64,000 nt of DNA from the NCBI RefSeq assembly GCF_000187895.1, contig NZ_DS990119.1, forward strand, positions 124,001 to 188,000, given 5' to 3'. Origin of the DNA: Phocaeicola plebeius DSM 17135. GTDB taxonomy: Bacteria > Bacteroidota > Bacteroidia > Bacteroidales > Bacteroidaceae. Shown here piece by piece: positions 1 to 8,457 of this stretch; position 1 is the stretch's first letter, and the number at the start of each line of letters is the position of its first letter. The notes beneath the pieces are model-generated. The model had not been told where the DNA came from, made no database searches, and saw nothing but the letters and a program-made list of their open reading frames with translations. A program made the position numbers and the translations under genes.

Positions 1-348
1 TGCGGAAAGAACCTGGAAGACGCGCATACGGCAGAAGCCGATACACGGGCTACCTACGAGGTGCTGAAAGCACAGCTCGACCACTACCCTGACGTGCTTC
101 AGAACGACATCAACTACCTGTCGGAATATTCCAGCTACAGCAAGAACGTGGACTTTGCCGGAAGAATTGTGTATGACGACAACGGCGTGGAAGTGTTCAA
201 CTTCGGAAAATACAAAGGTATTCCGGTGTCGGAAGTGCTCAAGAAAGATTTGGGCTACTACGGCTGGATTATGAACGGAGACTTCACACTGAACACGAAG
301 AATGTATTGACAAAAATCCGCCTGCGCGAAACGGGGCTGGTCAAGTAA
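1..348 (+). CDS. DnaQ-like 3'-5' exonuclease, C-terminal part
   Basis: The open frame enters from the left edge, so the start and the first catalytic motifs are missing. The frame from base 1 reads through CGKNLEDAHTAEADTRATYE, which fits the ExoIII motif (H-x4-D) of DEDDh exonucleases, the fold of the DNA polymerase III epsilon subunit. About 115 residues remain. The tail (GKYKGIPVSEVLKKD...YYGWIM) is the small C-terminal segment that Bacteroidetes epsilon-like exonucleases often carry, which recalls the 'YLxWm' domain of putative quorum-sensing/exonuclease C-termini. It ends 12 bp before coaBC, so the two are probably co-transcribed. A role in proofreading or DNA repair is inferred from the family and fits the neighbouring recN. 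Confidence 0.8.
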   Translation, partial: CGKNLEDAHTAEADTRATYEVLKAQLDHYPDVLQNDINYLSEYSSYSKNVDFAGRIVYDDNGVEVFNFGKYKGIPVSEVLKKDLGYYGWIMNGDFTLNTKNVLTKIRLRETGLVK

Positions 349-360
349 ACGGAAGGTAGC

Positions 361-1566
361 ATGAATACACTACAAGGCAAAAAAATTGTACTGGGTATCA
401 CGGGTAGTATTGCGGCTTACAAGGCGGCCGTGCTGACACGCGGACTGATTAAGAAAGGTGCGGAGGTGCAGATTGTCATCACGCCGGCAGGAAAGGAGTT
501 CATCACTCCCATCACGCTTTCGGCGCTGACCAGCAAGCCTGTCATCAGCGAGTTTTTCTCACAGCGTGACGGCACATGGCACAGCCACGTGGACTTGGGA
601 TTGTGGGCCGACGCCATGGTCATAGCCCCGGCTACGGCTTCCACCATCGGAAAGATGGCGCACGGGGTAGCCGACAACATGCTGGTGACGACCTACCTGT
701 CGATGAAGGCTCCGGTGTTTGTGGCTCCGGCCATGGACCTGGATATGTTTGCTCATCCTTCTACCCAGCATAACCTCGACATTCTGCGCAGCTATGGTAA
801 CCATATCATTGAACCGGCTTCGGGCGAGCTGGCCAGCCATCTGGTAGGAAAAGGACGCATGGAAGAGCCTGAGAAAATCATCGAGGTATTAGAAGCGTTC
901 TTTGCCCGTCAGCAAGACCTGGCCGGACGGAAAATCGTCATTACCGCAGGTCCTACTTATGAGAAAATTGACCCGGTGCGCTTTATCGGCAATTACTCTT
1001 CCGGAAAGATGGGCTATGCCCTGGCTGAGGCTTGTGCTTCACGTGGAGCGGAAGTGGTATTGGTGAGTGGTCCGGTTACCCTGCAGACGGTTCATCCGAA
1101 TATTCGTCGCATAGACGTGGAGAGTGCGGCCGAAATGCACCGTGCAGCTGCCGATGCCTTCAAGGATGCAGACGCAGGAATCTTGTGTGCAGCCGTAGCG
1201 GACTTCACGCCGGAGCAGGTGGCCGACCAGAAAATCAAACGGGAAAAGGACGACCTGGTGTTGCGGTTGAAACCGACTTGCGACATTGCTGCTTCCTTAG
1301 GAAAGGAAAAACGTCCGGACCAGTTACTGGTGGGTTTTGCGCTGGAGACTTGCGACGAGGTAAGCCATGCACAGGATAAGCTGGCACGCAAGAACTTTGA
1401 CTTCATCGTGCTGAACTCGCTGAATGACAAAGGAGCCGGTTTCCGTTGCGACACCAACAAGATTACGATTATAGACCGCACTGAAGCTGTTTCCTACCCG
1501 TTAAAGCGCAAGCAGGAAGTGGCCGAAGACATTGTGGATAAACTTTCCAGTCTGTTTCATTCCTAA
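361..1566 (+). CDS. coaBC: Bifunctional phosphopantothenoylcysteine decarboxylase / phosphopantothenate-cysteine ligase
   Basis: CoaBC carries out two steps of coenzyme A synthesis: it ligates cysteine to 4'-phosphopantothenate (CTP-dependent CoaB), then decarboxylates the product (FMN-dependent CoaC). The N-terminal half (about residues 5-180) is the flavoprotein CoaC fold: GITGSIAAYKA at the start, the SHVDL histidine region, and PAMDLDM as the substrate-clamp motif. The C-terminal half (about 185-400) shows the CoaB signature ITAGPTYEKIDPVRFI followed by NYSSGKMGYALAEA, and a conserved KIKRE lysine region. The length of 401 residues is normal for the fused enzyme. It starts 12 bp after the exonuclease and ends 6 bp before recN, so one transcript is likely. 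Nothing looks degenerate. Confidence 0.97.
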   Translation: MNTLQGKKIVLGITGSIAAYKAAVLTRGLIKKGAEVQIVITPAGKEFITPITLSALTSKPVISEFFSQRDGTWHSHVDLGLWADAMVIAPATASTIGKMAHGVADNMLVTTYLSMKAPVFVAPAMDLDMFAHPSTQHNLDILRSYGNHIIEPASGELASHLVGKGRMEEPEKIIEVLEAFFARQQDLAGRKIVITAGPTYEKIDPVRFIGNYSSGKMGYALAEACASRGAEVVLVSGPVTLQTVHPNIRRIDVESAAEMHRAAADAFKDADAGILCAAVADFTPEQVADQKIKREKDDLVLRLKPTCDIAASLGKEKRPDQLLVGFALETCDEVSHAQDKLARKNFDFIVLNSLNDKGAGFRCDTNKITIIDRTEAVSYPLKRKQEVAEDIVDKLSSLFHS

Positions 1567-1572
1567 ACCGTT

Positions 1573-3240
1573 ATGCTACAGTCTATCTTTATACAGAACT
1601 ATGCCCTGATTGATAAGCTGGACATTGACTTTACGTCTGGCTTTTCGGTAATTACCGGCGAGACCGGTGCCGGAAAGTCCATTATCTTAGGGGCTATCGG
1701 ACTCCTGTTGGGACAGCGTGCCGACGTGAAATCCATCAAGAAGGGGGCTTCCAAGTGTATCGTGGAGGCGACTTTCCGGATTGCCAACTACGGCATGGAA
1801 CCGTTCTTTCAGGAGAATGACATCGAATTTGAACCGGACGAATGTATCCTTCGCCGTGAAGTGTCGGCCAACGGAAAAAGCCGTGCTTTCATCAACGATA
1901 CGCCGGCTTCGCTGGCACAGATGAAAATGCTGGGCGAGAAACTGATTGACGTGCACAGCCAGCACCAGAACCTGTTGCTGAACAAGGAAGGTTTTCAGTT
2001 GAACATTCTGGACATTCTGGCACAAGACGAGCAGGCATTGTCGGCCTATCAGTCGGTATACCTTTCTTATAAGAAGGTGGCAAAGGAACTGGATGATTTC
2101 ATCGCACAGGCTGAAAAGAGCCGTCAGGATGAAGATTATATCCGCTTTCAGCTGGAACAGTTGGAAGAAGCCGGACTGAAGGACGGAGAACAGACAGAAC
2201 TGGAACAGGAAGCGGAGACCCTGAGCCATGCCGAGGACATCAAGGCCGGGCTCTATAAAGCCAGTCAGCTGATTAACGGCGAGGAAGGCGGTACGGTTTC
2301 ACTGACCAAAGAGTGCATGCAGACTCTTCAGAGCCTGACACAGGTATATGCGCCGGCTAAGGAATGGATGGAACGGCTGAACAGCTGCTACATTGAACTG
2401 AAAGATATTTCCCGCGAAATCGGCAATGCGGAGGAAGAAGTGGAATTCAATCCGGCACGTCTGGATTTTGTCAACGAACGGTTGAACCTGATTTATTCCT
2501 TGCAGCAGAAACACCGCGTGCAGTCGGTAGAAGAACTGATTGAACTGACGGAAAGCTATCGCAGCCAGTTGAATGCCATCACTTCTTTCGACGACCGGAT
2601 TGCAGAACTGGAGGGTGAAAAGAAGAAATTGTATGCCGAGGTGCTTCGTCAGGCCGAAAAGCTGACCGCGCTTCGTACACAGTCGGCACGGCACATTGAA
2701 TCGCAGATGAAGTCCTTGCTCATCCCACTGGGTATGCCTAACGTGCGTTTTGCCGTGGAACTGACTCCCAGAAAGGAACCCGACAGCAAAGGGATGGACA
2801 GCGTGACTTTTCTGTTCTCAGCCAATAAGAACGGAACGTTGCAGAACGTGGCTTCCATCGCTTCGGGAGGTGAAATTGCCCGCGTCATGCTTTCACTCAA
2901 GGCCATGATTGCCGGAGCCGTCAAACTGCCGACCATCATCTTCGATGAAATTGATACCGGTGTGTCAGGCTCCATTGCAGAGAAAATGGCACTGATTATG
3001 CAGGACATGGGACGCCAGAACCGTCAGGTAATCAGCATCACTCACCTGCCCCAGATTGCCGCACGCGGAATTGCGCACTACAAAGTGTACAAGGAAGATA
3101 CCGACACCGGAACCAACAGTCATATCCGCCGCCTGACGGATGAAGAGCGGGTGCAGGAAATTGCCCACATGCTCAGCGGTGCCACCCTGACAGAGGCTGC
3201 CGTGCAGAATGCCCGTGCCCTGTTAGGCTTTAAACAATAA
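1573..3240 (+). CDS. recN: DNA repair protein RecN
   Basis: RecN is an SMC-like ATPase that acts in double-strand break repair. The N-terminal lobe contains Walker A TGETGAGKS at about residues 30-38. The middle (about 150-380) is coiled coil rich in Glu, Leu and Gln. The C-terminal lobe has the ABC signature SGGEIARVMLSLK, Walker B IIFDEIDTGVSG and the D/H-loop region ITHLPQIAA. At 555 residues it matches the usual RecN length. The start follows coaBC by 6 bp. The exonuclease-coaBC-recN-rlmB order looks like a conserved housekeeping block, with no sign of transfer. Confidence 0.97.
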   Translation: MLQSIFIQNYALIDKLDIDFTSGFSVITGETGAGKSIILGAIGLLLGQRADVKSIKKGASKCIVEATFRIANYGMEPFFQENDIEFEPDECILRREVSANGKSRAFINDTPASLAQMKMLGEKLIDVHSQHQNLLLNKEGFQLNILDILAQDEQALSAYQSVYLSYKKVAKELDDFIAQAEKSRQDEDYIRFQLEQLEEAGLKDGEQTELEQEAETLSHAEDIKAGLYKASQLINGEEGGTVSLTKECMQTLQSLTQVYAPAKEWMERLNSCYIELKDISREIGNAEEEVEFNPARLDFVNERLNLIYSLQQKHRVQSVEELIELTESYRSQLNAITSFDDRIAELEGEKKKLYAEVLRQAEKLTALRTQSARHIESQMKSLLIPLGMPNVRFAVELTPRKEPDSKGMDSVTFLFSANKNGTLQNVASIASGGEIARVMLSLKAMIAGAVKLPTIIFDEIDTGVSGSIAEKMALIMQDMGRQNRQVISITHLPQIAARGIAHYKVYKEDTDTGTNSHIRRLTDEERVQEIAHMLSGATLTEAAVQNARALLGFKQ

Positions 3241-3258
3241 CAAGAAACAAACAAGACC

Positions 3259-4008
3259 ATGATAGAAAAGAACGAAATGATTTTCGGCGTACGCGCCGTT
3301 ATCGAGGCTATCCAGGCCGGAAAAGAAATTGACAAAGTATTAATCAAGAAAGACATCCAGAGCGACTTGTCGAAGGAGCTTTTCGCCGTGTTGAAAGATA
3401 CGTTCATCCCTGTGCAGCGCGTACCGGTGGAACGCATCAACCGCATCACCAAGAAGAACCATCAGGGAGTGGTGGCCTTTATCTCGCCCATCACTTACCA
3501 GCGTACGGAAGACATCGTGCCTTTCTTGTTCGAGCAGGGCAAGAACCCGCTGCTCATCTTGCTGGACGGCCTGACCGACGTACGTAACTTCGGAGCCATT
3601 GCCCGTACGTGTGAATGTGCCGGTGTGGATGCCATCATCATTCCGTCAAAAAACAGTGTCAGTGTCAATGCGGATGCCATCAAGACCTCTGCCGGAGCCT
3701 TGCATACCATTCCGGTGTGCCGTGAAAACAACCTGACGAATACCATCAAATTCTTAAAAGACAGCGGATTCAAGATTGTAGCAGCCACAGAAAAAGGTGA
3801 CTATGACTATACCAAGGCCGATTACCAGGGCCCTACGTGTATCATTATGGGTGCGGAAGATACCGGTGTACCCTACGATCATCTGGCACTTTGCGACGAA
3901 TGGATCAAGATTCCGTTGTTCGGCAACATTGAGTCACTGAACGTGTCCGTGGCAGCAGGTATCCTCATCTATGAAGCCGTGAAACAAAGAGGATTCGGAG
4001 AAGAATAA
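3259..4008 (+). CDS. rlmB: 23S rRNA (guanosine-2'-O) methyltransferase, TrmH/SpoU family
   Basis: This is a SPOUT-class 2'-O-methyltransferase that uses S-adenosylmethionine. The N-terminal region (about 1-80) is the substrate-binding domain, beginning IFGVRAVIEAIQAGKEIDKVLI. The catalytic knot is seen as motif 1 (LTDVRNFGAIARTCECAG), motif 2 (IIMGAEDTGV) and motif 3 (IPLFGNIESLNVSVAAGIL). The arrangement and the 249-residue length fit RlmB, which methylates G2251 of 23S rRNA in E. coli; target identity here is inferred, since TrmH-family paralogs are hard to tell apart. It follows recN by 18 bp. Confidence 0.9.
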   Translation: MIEKNEMIFGVRAVIEAIQAGKEIDKVLIKKDIQSDLSKELFAVLKDTFIPVQRVPVERINRITKKNHQGVVAFISPITYQRTEDIVPFLFEQGKNPLLILLDGLTDVRNFGAIARTCECAGVDAIIIPSKNSVSVNADAIKTSAGALHTIPVCRENNLTNTIKFLKDSGFKIVAATEKGDYDYTKADYQGPTCIIMGAEDTGVPYDHLALCDEWIKIPLFGNIESLNVSVAAGILIYEAVKQRGFGEE

Positions 4009-4030
4009 AACAATAAAACATACAACTACC

Positions 4031-5740
4031 ATGAAAATAGGAAAAATTACCCTCGTGCTGACATGCTGTGGGATGGCTTTTCAGACCGGAATGGCTCAGG
4101 AACTTCCCAAATGGGCCAACAAAGCCAGAAAAGCTGTGTTCTCTGTCATCACGTACAATAAGGAGAATCAGATTCTCAATACCGGAAACGGATTCTACAT
4201 TGATGAAAACGGTACGGCCGTATCCGACTATACCCTGTTTAAAGGAGCCGAACGTGCCGTAGTCGTGACTGCTGACGGAAAGGAACTTCCAGTGGAATAC
4301 ATTCTGGGAGCCAACGATATGTACGACGTAGTAAAGTTCAAGACAGCAGCCGATAAGAAGATTGTGGCCTTGCAACCGACATCTCGTCCGGGTGCAGTCA
4401 GTGAAACGGTGTACGTACTTCCTTACTCTACACAGAAAGCCGCTTCGGGTACACACGGCACCATCTCCAAAATCGATACCATCAGCAACAACTCTTTCTA
4501 TTATACCCTGAACATGAAAACGGGCGAAAAGACCGTAAGCTGTCCGGTGATGAATGCAGAAGGAGAAGTAGTGGGATTGGTACAGAAGAACAGTGACAAG
4601 GAAAGTACATCAAGCTATGCCATCGGAATAGGTTATGCAAAGAGTCTGTCTATCACCGCACTCTCTGCCAATGACTTTACGCTGAATACCATCGGCATCA
4701 AGAAAGGATTGCCGGAAGACGAGTCTCAGGCACTGGTGTACCTGTACATGTCTTCTTCTAACCTGACAAAAGAAGAATACCTGAACCTGCTGAACGAATT
4801 TATCCAGCAGTATCCGAAAAACAGTGAAGGTTACTCCCGCCGTGCCATTTGTTACATAGGATACGGTGACGACGCACACTATGCACTGGCAGAAAAAGAC
4901 CTGCAAACCATGGTGGAAGTGAACGAAAACAAGGGAGACGCATACTATAATCTTTCCAAGTTGTTGTATAATTATGTGCTTGGTCTCCAGGGAGCCAAAC
5001 CGTATGGCGACTGGACCATGGAACGGGCACTGAAGGAAATCAATACGGCCTTGGAAAACGACAAGCAGGGACTGTACTACCAGTTGCAGGGAGATATTTA
5101 TTTTGCCATGCAGAAATATCCGGAAGCATTTGCCAGCTACGAAGCAGTAAACCGCTCGCCGTTAGCTTCTGCCGCATCTTTCTATGCCGCCGCCAAGACC
5201 AAGGAACTGATTGAAGGTGCTTCAAAGAAGGAAGCCATTGCCTTGATGGACAGTGCTGTGGCTAAATACAATCCTCCCTATGGAAAAGAAGCTGCTCCTT
5301 ATCTGTACGAACGTGCCCGCATGAAAGCGGAAGACAAACAGTTCCGCGAAGCAGTGGTAGACTACAATTTGTTCCACGACGCCATGATGGGGCAGGTATC
5401 GTCTGATTTCTATTTTATCCGTGAGCAGGTTGAAATGCAATGCCGTATGTACCAGCAGGCCATCAATGACATCAACAAGGCTATTGAGATGGAACCGAAG
5501 AACGTGGAATACTGGGTAGAAAAAGGAAGCGTACATTTGCGAGTAAACCAGCCGGAAGAAACGGTGAAAGCCTTGAACAAGGCCATTGAACTGGATGCCA
5601 AGAATGCGGCAGCCTATCGTATGCTGGGTTACTGCCAGGTACAGCAGGGAAAGAAGAAGGAAGGTATGGCTAACCTGGAAAAAGCAGTAGAACTAGGTGA
5701 CACCGTAGCCAAGAACCTGATTGAGAAATATAAAAAATAA
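4031..5740 (+). CDS. Exported TPR protein with a catalytically dead trypsin-like domain
   Basis: A signal peptide (about residues 1-22, ending GMAQ) indicates export. Residues about 25-200 resemble a DegP-type trypsin fold: the Asp position is kept (NDMYDVVKFK), but the His position reads VSDYTLFKGA, where a protease would have TNxHV, and the Ser position reads TVSCPVMNAEGEVVGL in place of GNSGGPLLN. Two of the three triad residues therefore appear lost. The remaining part (about 240-569) is a run of tetratricopeptide repeats, clearest near the C-terminus (YQQAINDINKAIEMEPKN, ETVKALNKAIELDAKN). A binding or scaffolding role in the periplasm is inferred. It sits 22 bp after rlmB and 9 bp before the FabK-like gene, so co-transcription is likely. 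Confidence 0.75.
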   Translation: MKIGKITLVLTCCGMAFQTGMAQELPKWANKARKAVFSVITYNKENQILNTGNGFYIDENGTAVSDYTLFKGAERAVVVTADGKELPVEYILGANDMYDVVKFKTAADKKIVALQPTSRPGAVSETVYVLPYSTQKAASGTHGTISKIDTISNNSFYYTLNMKTGEKTVSCPVMNAEGEVVGLVQKNSDKESTSSYAIGIGYAKSLSITALSANDFTLNTIGIKKGLPEDESQALVYLYMSSSNLTKEEYLNLLNEFIQQYPKNSEGYSRRAICYIGYGDDAHYALAEKDLQTMVEVNENKGDAYYNLSKLLYNYVLGLQGAKPYGDWTMERALKEINTALENDKQGLYYQLQGDIYFAMQKYPEAFASYEAVNRSPLASAASFYAAAKTKELIEGASKKEAIALMDSAVAKYNPPYGKEAAPYLYERARMKAEDKQFREAVVDYNLFHDAMMGQVSSDFYFIREQVEMQCRMYQQAINDINKAIEMEPKNVEYWVEKGSVHLRVNQPEETVKALNKAIELDAKNAAAYRMLGYCQVQQGKKKEGMANLEKAVELGDTVAKNLIEKYKK

Positions 5741-5749
5741 CTGATTGAT

Positions 5750-6700
5750 ATGCAAAACAGAGTCTGTCACCTTTTCGGCATCCGCTACCCCATCATCCAA
5801 GGTGGAATGGTATGGTGTAGCGGATGGAGACTGGCTTCAGCCGTGAGCAATGCCGGTGGGTTGGGATTGTTGGGCGCCGGTTCCATGCACCCGGAGACCC
5901 TGCGTGAACACATCCGCAAGTGCAAGGCTGCCACCGACCAGCCTTTCGGAGTCAATGTGCCGCTGATGTATCCGGAGATTGAAACCCTCATGGAAATCAT
6001 TCAGGAGGCAGACGTAAAAATCGTATTTACGTCTGCCGGAAATCCCAAGACATGGACTTCCAAGCTCCAACAGGCAGGCATCAAGGTGGCTCACGTGGTA
6101 TCTTCCAGCCGTTTCGCCATGAAATGTGAAGAAGCCGGAGTAGATGCCATTGTGGCAGAAGGCTTCGAAGCAGGCGGCCACAACGGACGAGAGGAAACAA
6201 CGACTTTCTGTCTGATTCCGGCCGTCAAAAAGGTGTGCAGTGTGCCTCTTATTGCAGCAGGAGGAATTGTTTCGGGCGAAGGTATCTTAGCCGCCGAAGC
6301 GTTAGGCGCAGAAGGAGTACAGATGGGTACCCGCTTTGCTCTGACGGAAGAGAGTTCGGCACATTTCAATTTCAAGGACCGCTGCCTGCGATTGAATGAA
6401 GGAGATACTCTTCTGACACTCAAGCAGCTTTCCCCTACCCGTCTGATTAAAAATGATTTCTACAAGCAGATAGAGGAGGCGGAACAGAAAGGAGTCTCAG
6501 TAGATGAGCTGAAGGCTTTGTTGGGAAAAGGCCGGGCCAAGAAGGGAATCTTCGAAGGCGACCTCTACGAAGGAGAACTGGAAATAGGACAAGCCGCATC
6601 CCAGCTTCGTAAGTTACAGACGGTGGATGAGGTGATGAAAGAGCTGGTAGAAGACTACCGGACAGCACTTCGCCAGATGCAGGACAGACAGAGTTGGTAA
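5750..6700 (+). CDS. FabK-like enoyl-ACP reductase / nitronate monooxygenase family flavoprotein
   Basis: This is an FMN-binding TIM-barrel protein of 316 residues. The N-terminus IRYPIIQGGMVW and the internal motif AEGFEAGGHNG are the hallmarks shared by FabK (enoyl-ACP reductase II, last step of fatty-acid elongation) and nitronate monooxygenase; the His in AGGHNG is the conserved active-site residue. PLIAAGGIVSGEGILAAEALGAEGVQMGTRF is the phosphate-binding part of the barrel. Length fits FabK well, and I favour that role, but the sequence alone does not separate the two functions. It is the last gene of the left-hand plus-strand run, followed by a strong hairpin at 6772-6821. Confidence 0.82.
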   Translation: MQNRVCHLFGIRYPIIQGGMVWCSGWRLASAVSNAGGLGLLGAGSMHPETLREHIRKCKAATDQPFGVNVPLMYPEIETLMEIIQEADVKIVFTSAGNPKTWTSKLQQAGIKVAHVVSSSRFAMKCEEAGVDAIVAEGFEAGGHNGREETTTFCLIPAVKKVCSVPLIAAGGIVSGEGILAAEALGAEGVQMGTRFALTEESSAHFNFKDRCLRLNEGDTLLTLKQLSPTRLIKNDFYKQIEEAEQKGVSVDELKALLGKGRAKKGIFEGDLYEGELEIGQAASQLRKLQTVDEVMKELVEDYRTALRQMQDRQSW

Positions 6701-6771
6701 AACTTTCGCATACTAAGCATGTAAGTTCTTGCTTACAGACTTTTCAAATTCAATAAATATCCTTTTAAAAT

Positions 6772-6821
6772 AAAATGGCAAATGAAGGTGACAGTGTAAA
6801 ATCATCTTCATTTGCCATTTT
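6772..6821. terminator. Bidirectional hairpin terminator between convergent genes
   Basis: A perfect 16 bp inverted repeat (AAAATGGCAAATGAAG at 6772-6787, its complement at 6806-6821) with an 18-base loop and A/T tracts on both sides. It lies between the convergent FabK-like gene and the ABC protein gene, so it can serve both. The rest of the 6701-6956 gap shows no gene. Confidence 0.8.
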
Positions 6822-6956
6822 TATATGGGTTTCTGTATCTGATTTCATTTTTCATATTCCCGGAGAAACGCTTGAACATGGTTTCTACCCGGAAATGGAA
6901 CACAGATGTGCTTTCTCGCAGAAAAGAAATCTGCATCTACTAAAAATCAGCTTCTT

Positions 6957-8408
6957 TTATTTATTACGTTTCAGGAACAAAGAGTTCGTAATGGTAGCGG
7001 GCAGTTCCTCCTGATAGTGGGTTACCATAATCAGGGTTTTATCTTTCCGGGCGCAGAATGCTTCGATGACATCCTTCACCAACCGGCGGTTACGCATATC
7101 CAGTCCGTGCAACGGCTCGTCCAGAATCAGCAGTTCCGGGTCTTTGACAAACGCACGGGCCAGCAATACCATACGCTGCTCTCCGCTGGAGAGTTGCAGG
7201 AAGCTACGGTCTTTCAGGTCAGCAATGCCAAAGATATCCATCCACCACACGCACGCATCCACATCTTTTTCCTGTGTCTTACGATACAGGCCGATGGAAT
7301 CATGCAATCCGCTGGCCACAATGTCAATGGCCGGCAGATTCTTCAGATAAGCGCGGTGCATTTCGGGACTCACATAACCGATGTGCTTCTTGATTTCCCA
7401 GATACTCTCGCCACTTCCTCGTTTGCGACCGAACAAAGAAATGTCGCAGGCATAGCTTTGTGGATTATCAGCACAAATCAAACTAAGTAAGGTAGATTTC
7501 CCTGCCCCGTTCTCGCCGCTGAGTGCCCACTTCTCACCGCATTTCACTGTCCAGTCGAGTTCTTTCAGAATCACCCGTTCTCCGTAACGGATGCTTACCT
7601 TGTTCAAGTCTACGATATGCTCCGTATGGAACAGGTTATCGGCATACGGCAAGTCCAGTATCCGCTGCCGTTTCTCCTCAGACAGCACATGAGCAGGGTC
7701 TGGTTCACGGTGTGACAGATATTCCTGCAAGGTGATTTTCGGCCCGCAATGACGGTCTTCCACCGGTATCACGTGCGTAATGAACGTCGGGATATCGTCT
7801 GTCTTCGACAAGACCAAAATCACCTGCAGGTTGGTCATTTCAGTCAGTTTTCCCAGCAATGTGTGCAGCAGTCCCCGAGTCCGCGCATCCAGTCCGATGA
7901 AAGGATTGTCCATAATCAGTACTCTCGGATCACTCAACAGGGTCTTGGTCAGCTGAAACTTGCGGAGCTCCCCGCTCGACAGCAGAATAATATGTTTGCT
8001 GAGCATCTCCTCAATGCCAAACAAATCGTACAGTGCTTTTCGTAATTGTTCGTCCTTGCAGGGAGGAAGCAAATCGGCCACGATAGGCGTATCATCCAGG
8101 TCCTGCGAATTCCAGCGCTGCTGGTAATAATAGTTCCCGTCGGCATCCCCGTACGAGTCACGGAACGTGATGTATTTGATGTTATCGCAAGCCATCTTCG
8201 ATTCCGAAGGTGAGAAGTCGTATTTCACCTCATTCATCAGCAACGGATAGCGTCCGGTAATGGTGTCTACCAGCAGACTCTTTCCGCCGCCGTTCGGTCC
8301 TACGATGGCCACATGTTCTCCTGCCGCAATCTGTAAGTTCACAGGCTCTTTCATCCGGTACAACGGATGACGAGTCACTCCGTTCTCAATTGTAATTACA
8401 TTCTGCAT
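6957..8408 (-). CDS. Soluble ABC protein with two ATPase domains (ModF/PhrA-like)
   Basis: A 483-residue protein made of two ABC ATPase domains and no membrane segment. Domain 1 has Walker A GPNGGGKS (about 36-43), signature LSSGELRK and a Walker B that reads VLIMDNPF, with Asn where the catalytic Glu should be. Domain 2 is intact: Walker A GENGAGKST, signature LSSGEQRM, Walker B LLILDEPLHGLD. This layout is that of ModF/PhrA proteins, whose role is poorly known (molybdate-linked or stress-linked in enterobacteria). It follows pullulanase by 49 bp on the same strand. Domain 1 probably binds but does not hydrolyse ATP; that is inference from the single residue change. Confidence 0.8.
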   Translation of the reverse strand: MQNVITIENGVTRHPLYRMKEPVNLQIAAGEHVAIVGPNGGGKSLLVDTITGRYPLLMNEVKYDFSPSESKMACDNIKYITFRDSYGDADGNYYYQQRWNSQDLDDTPIVADLLPPCKDEQLRKALYDLFGIEEMLSKHIILLSSGELRKFQLTKTLLSDPRVLIMDNPFIGLDARTRGLLHTLLGKLTEMTNLQVILVLSKTDDIPTFITHVIPVEDRHCGPKITLQEYLSHREPDPAHVLSEEKRQRILDLPYADNLFHTEHIVDLNKVSIRYGERVILKELDWTVKCGEKWALSGENGAGKSTLLSLICADNPQSYACDISLFGRKRGSGESIWEIKKHIGYVSPEMHRAYLKNLPAIDIVASGLHDSIGLYRKTQEKDVDACVWWMDIFGIADLKDRSFLQLSSGEQRMVLLARAFVKDPELLILDEPLHGLDMRNRRLVKDVIEAFCARKDKTLIMVTHYQEELPATITNSLFLKRNK

Positions 8409-8457
8409 TGTCTTTCTCTGTTTTTATTTTGTTTCTTTAAGTAGTTGTTCTCTTGGT

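Noticed and set aside
6775-7014. Short plus-strand frame after the FabK-like gene
   Set aside because: Its start lies inside the terminator hairpin and it runs antisense into the ABC gene.
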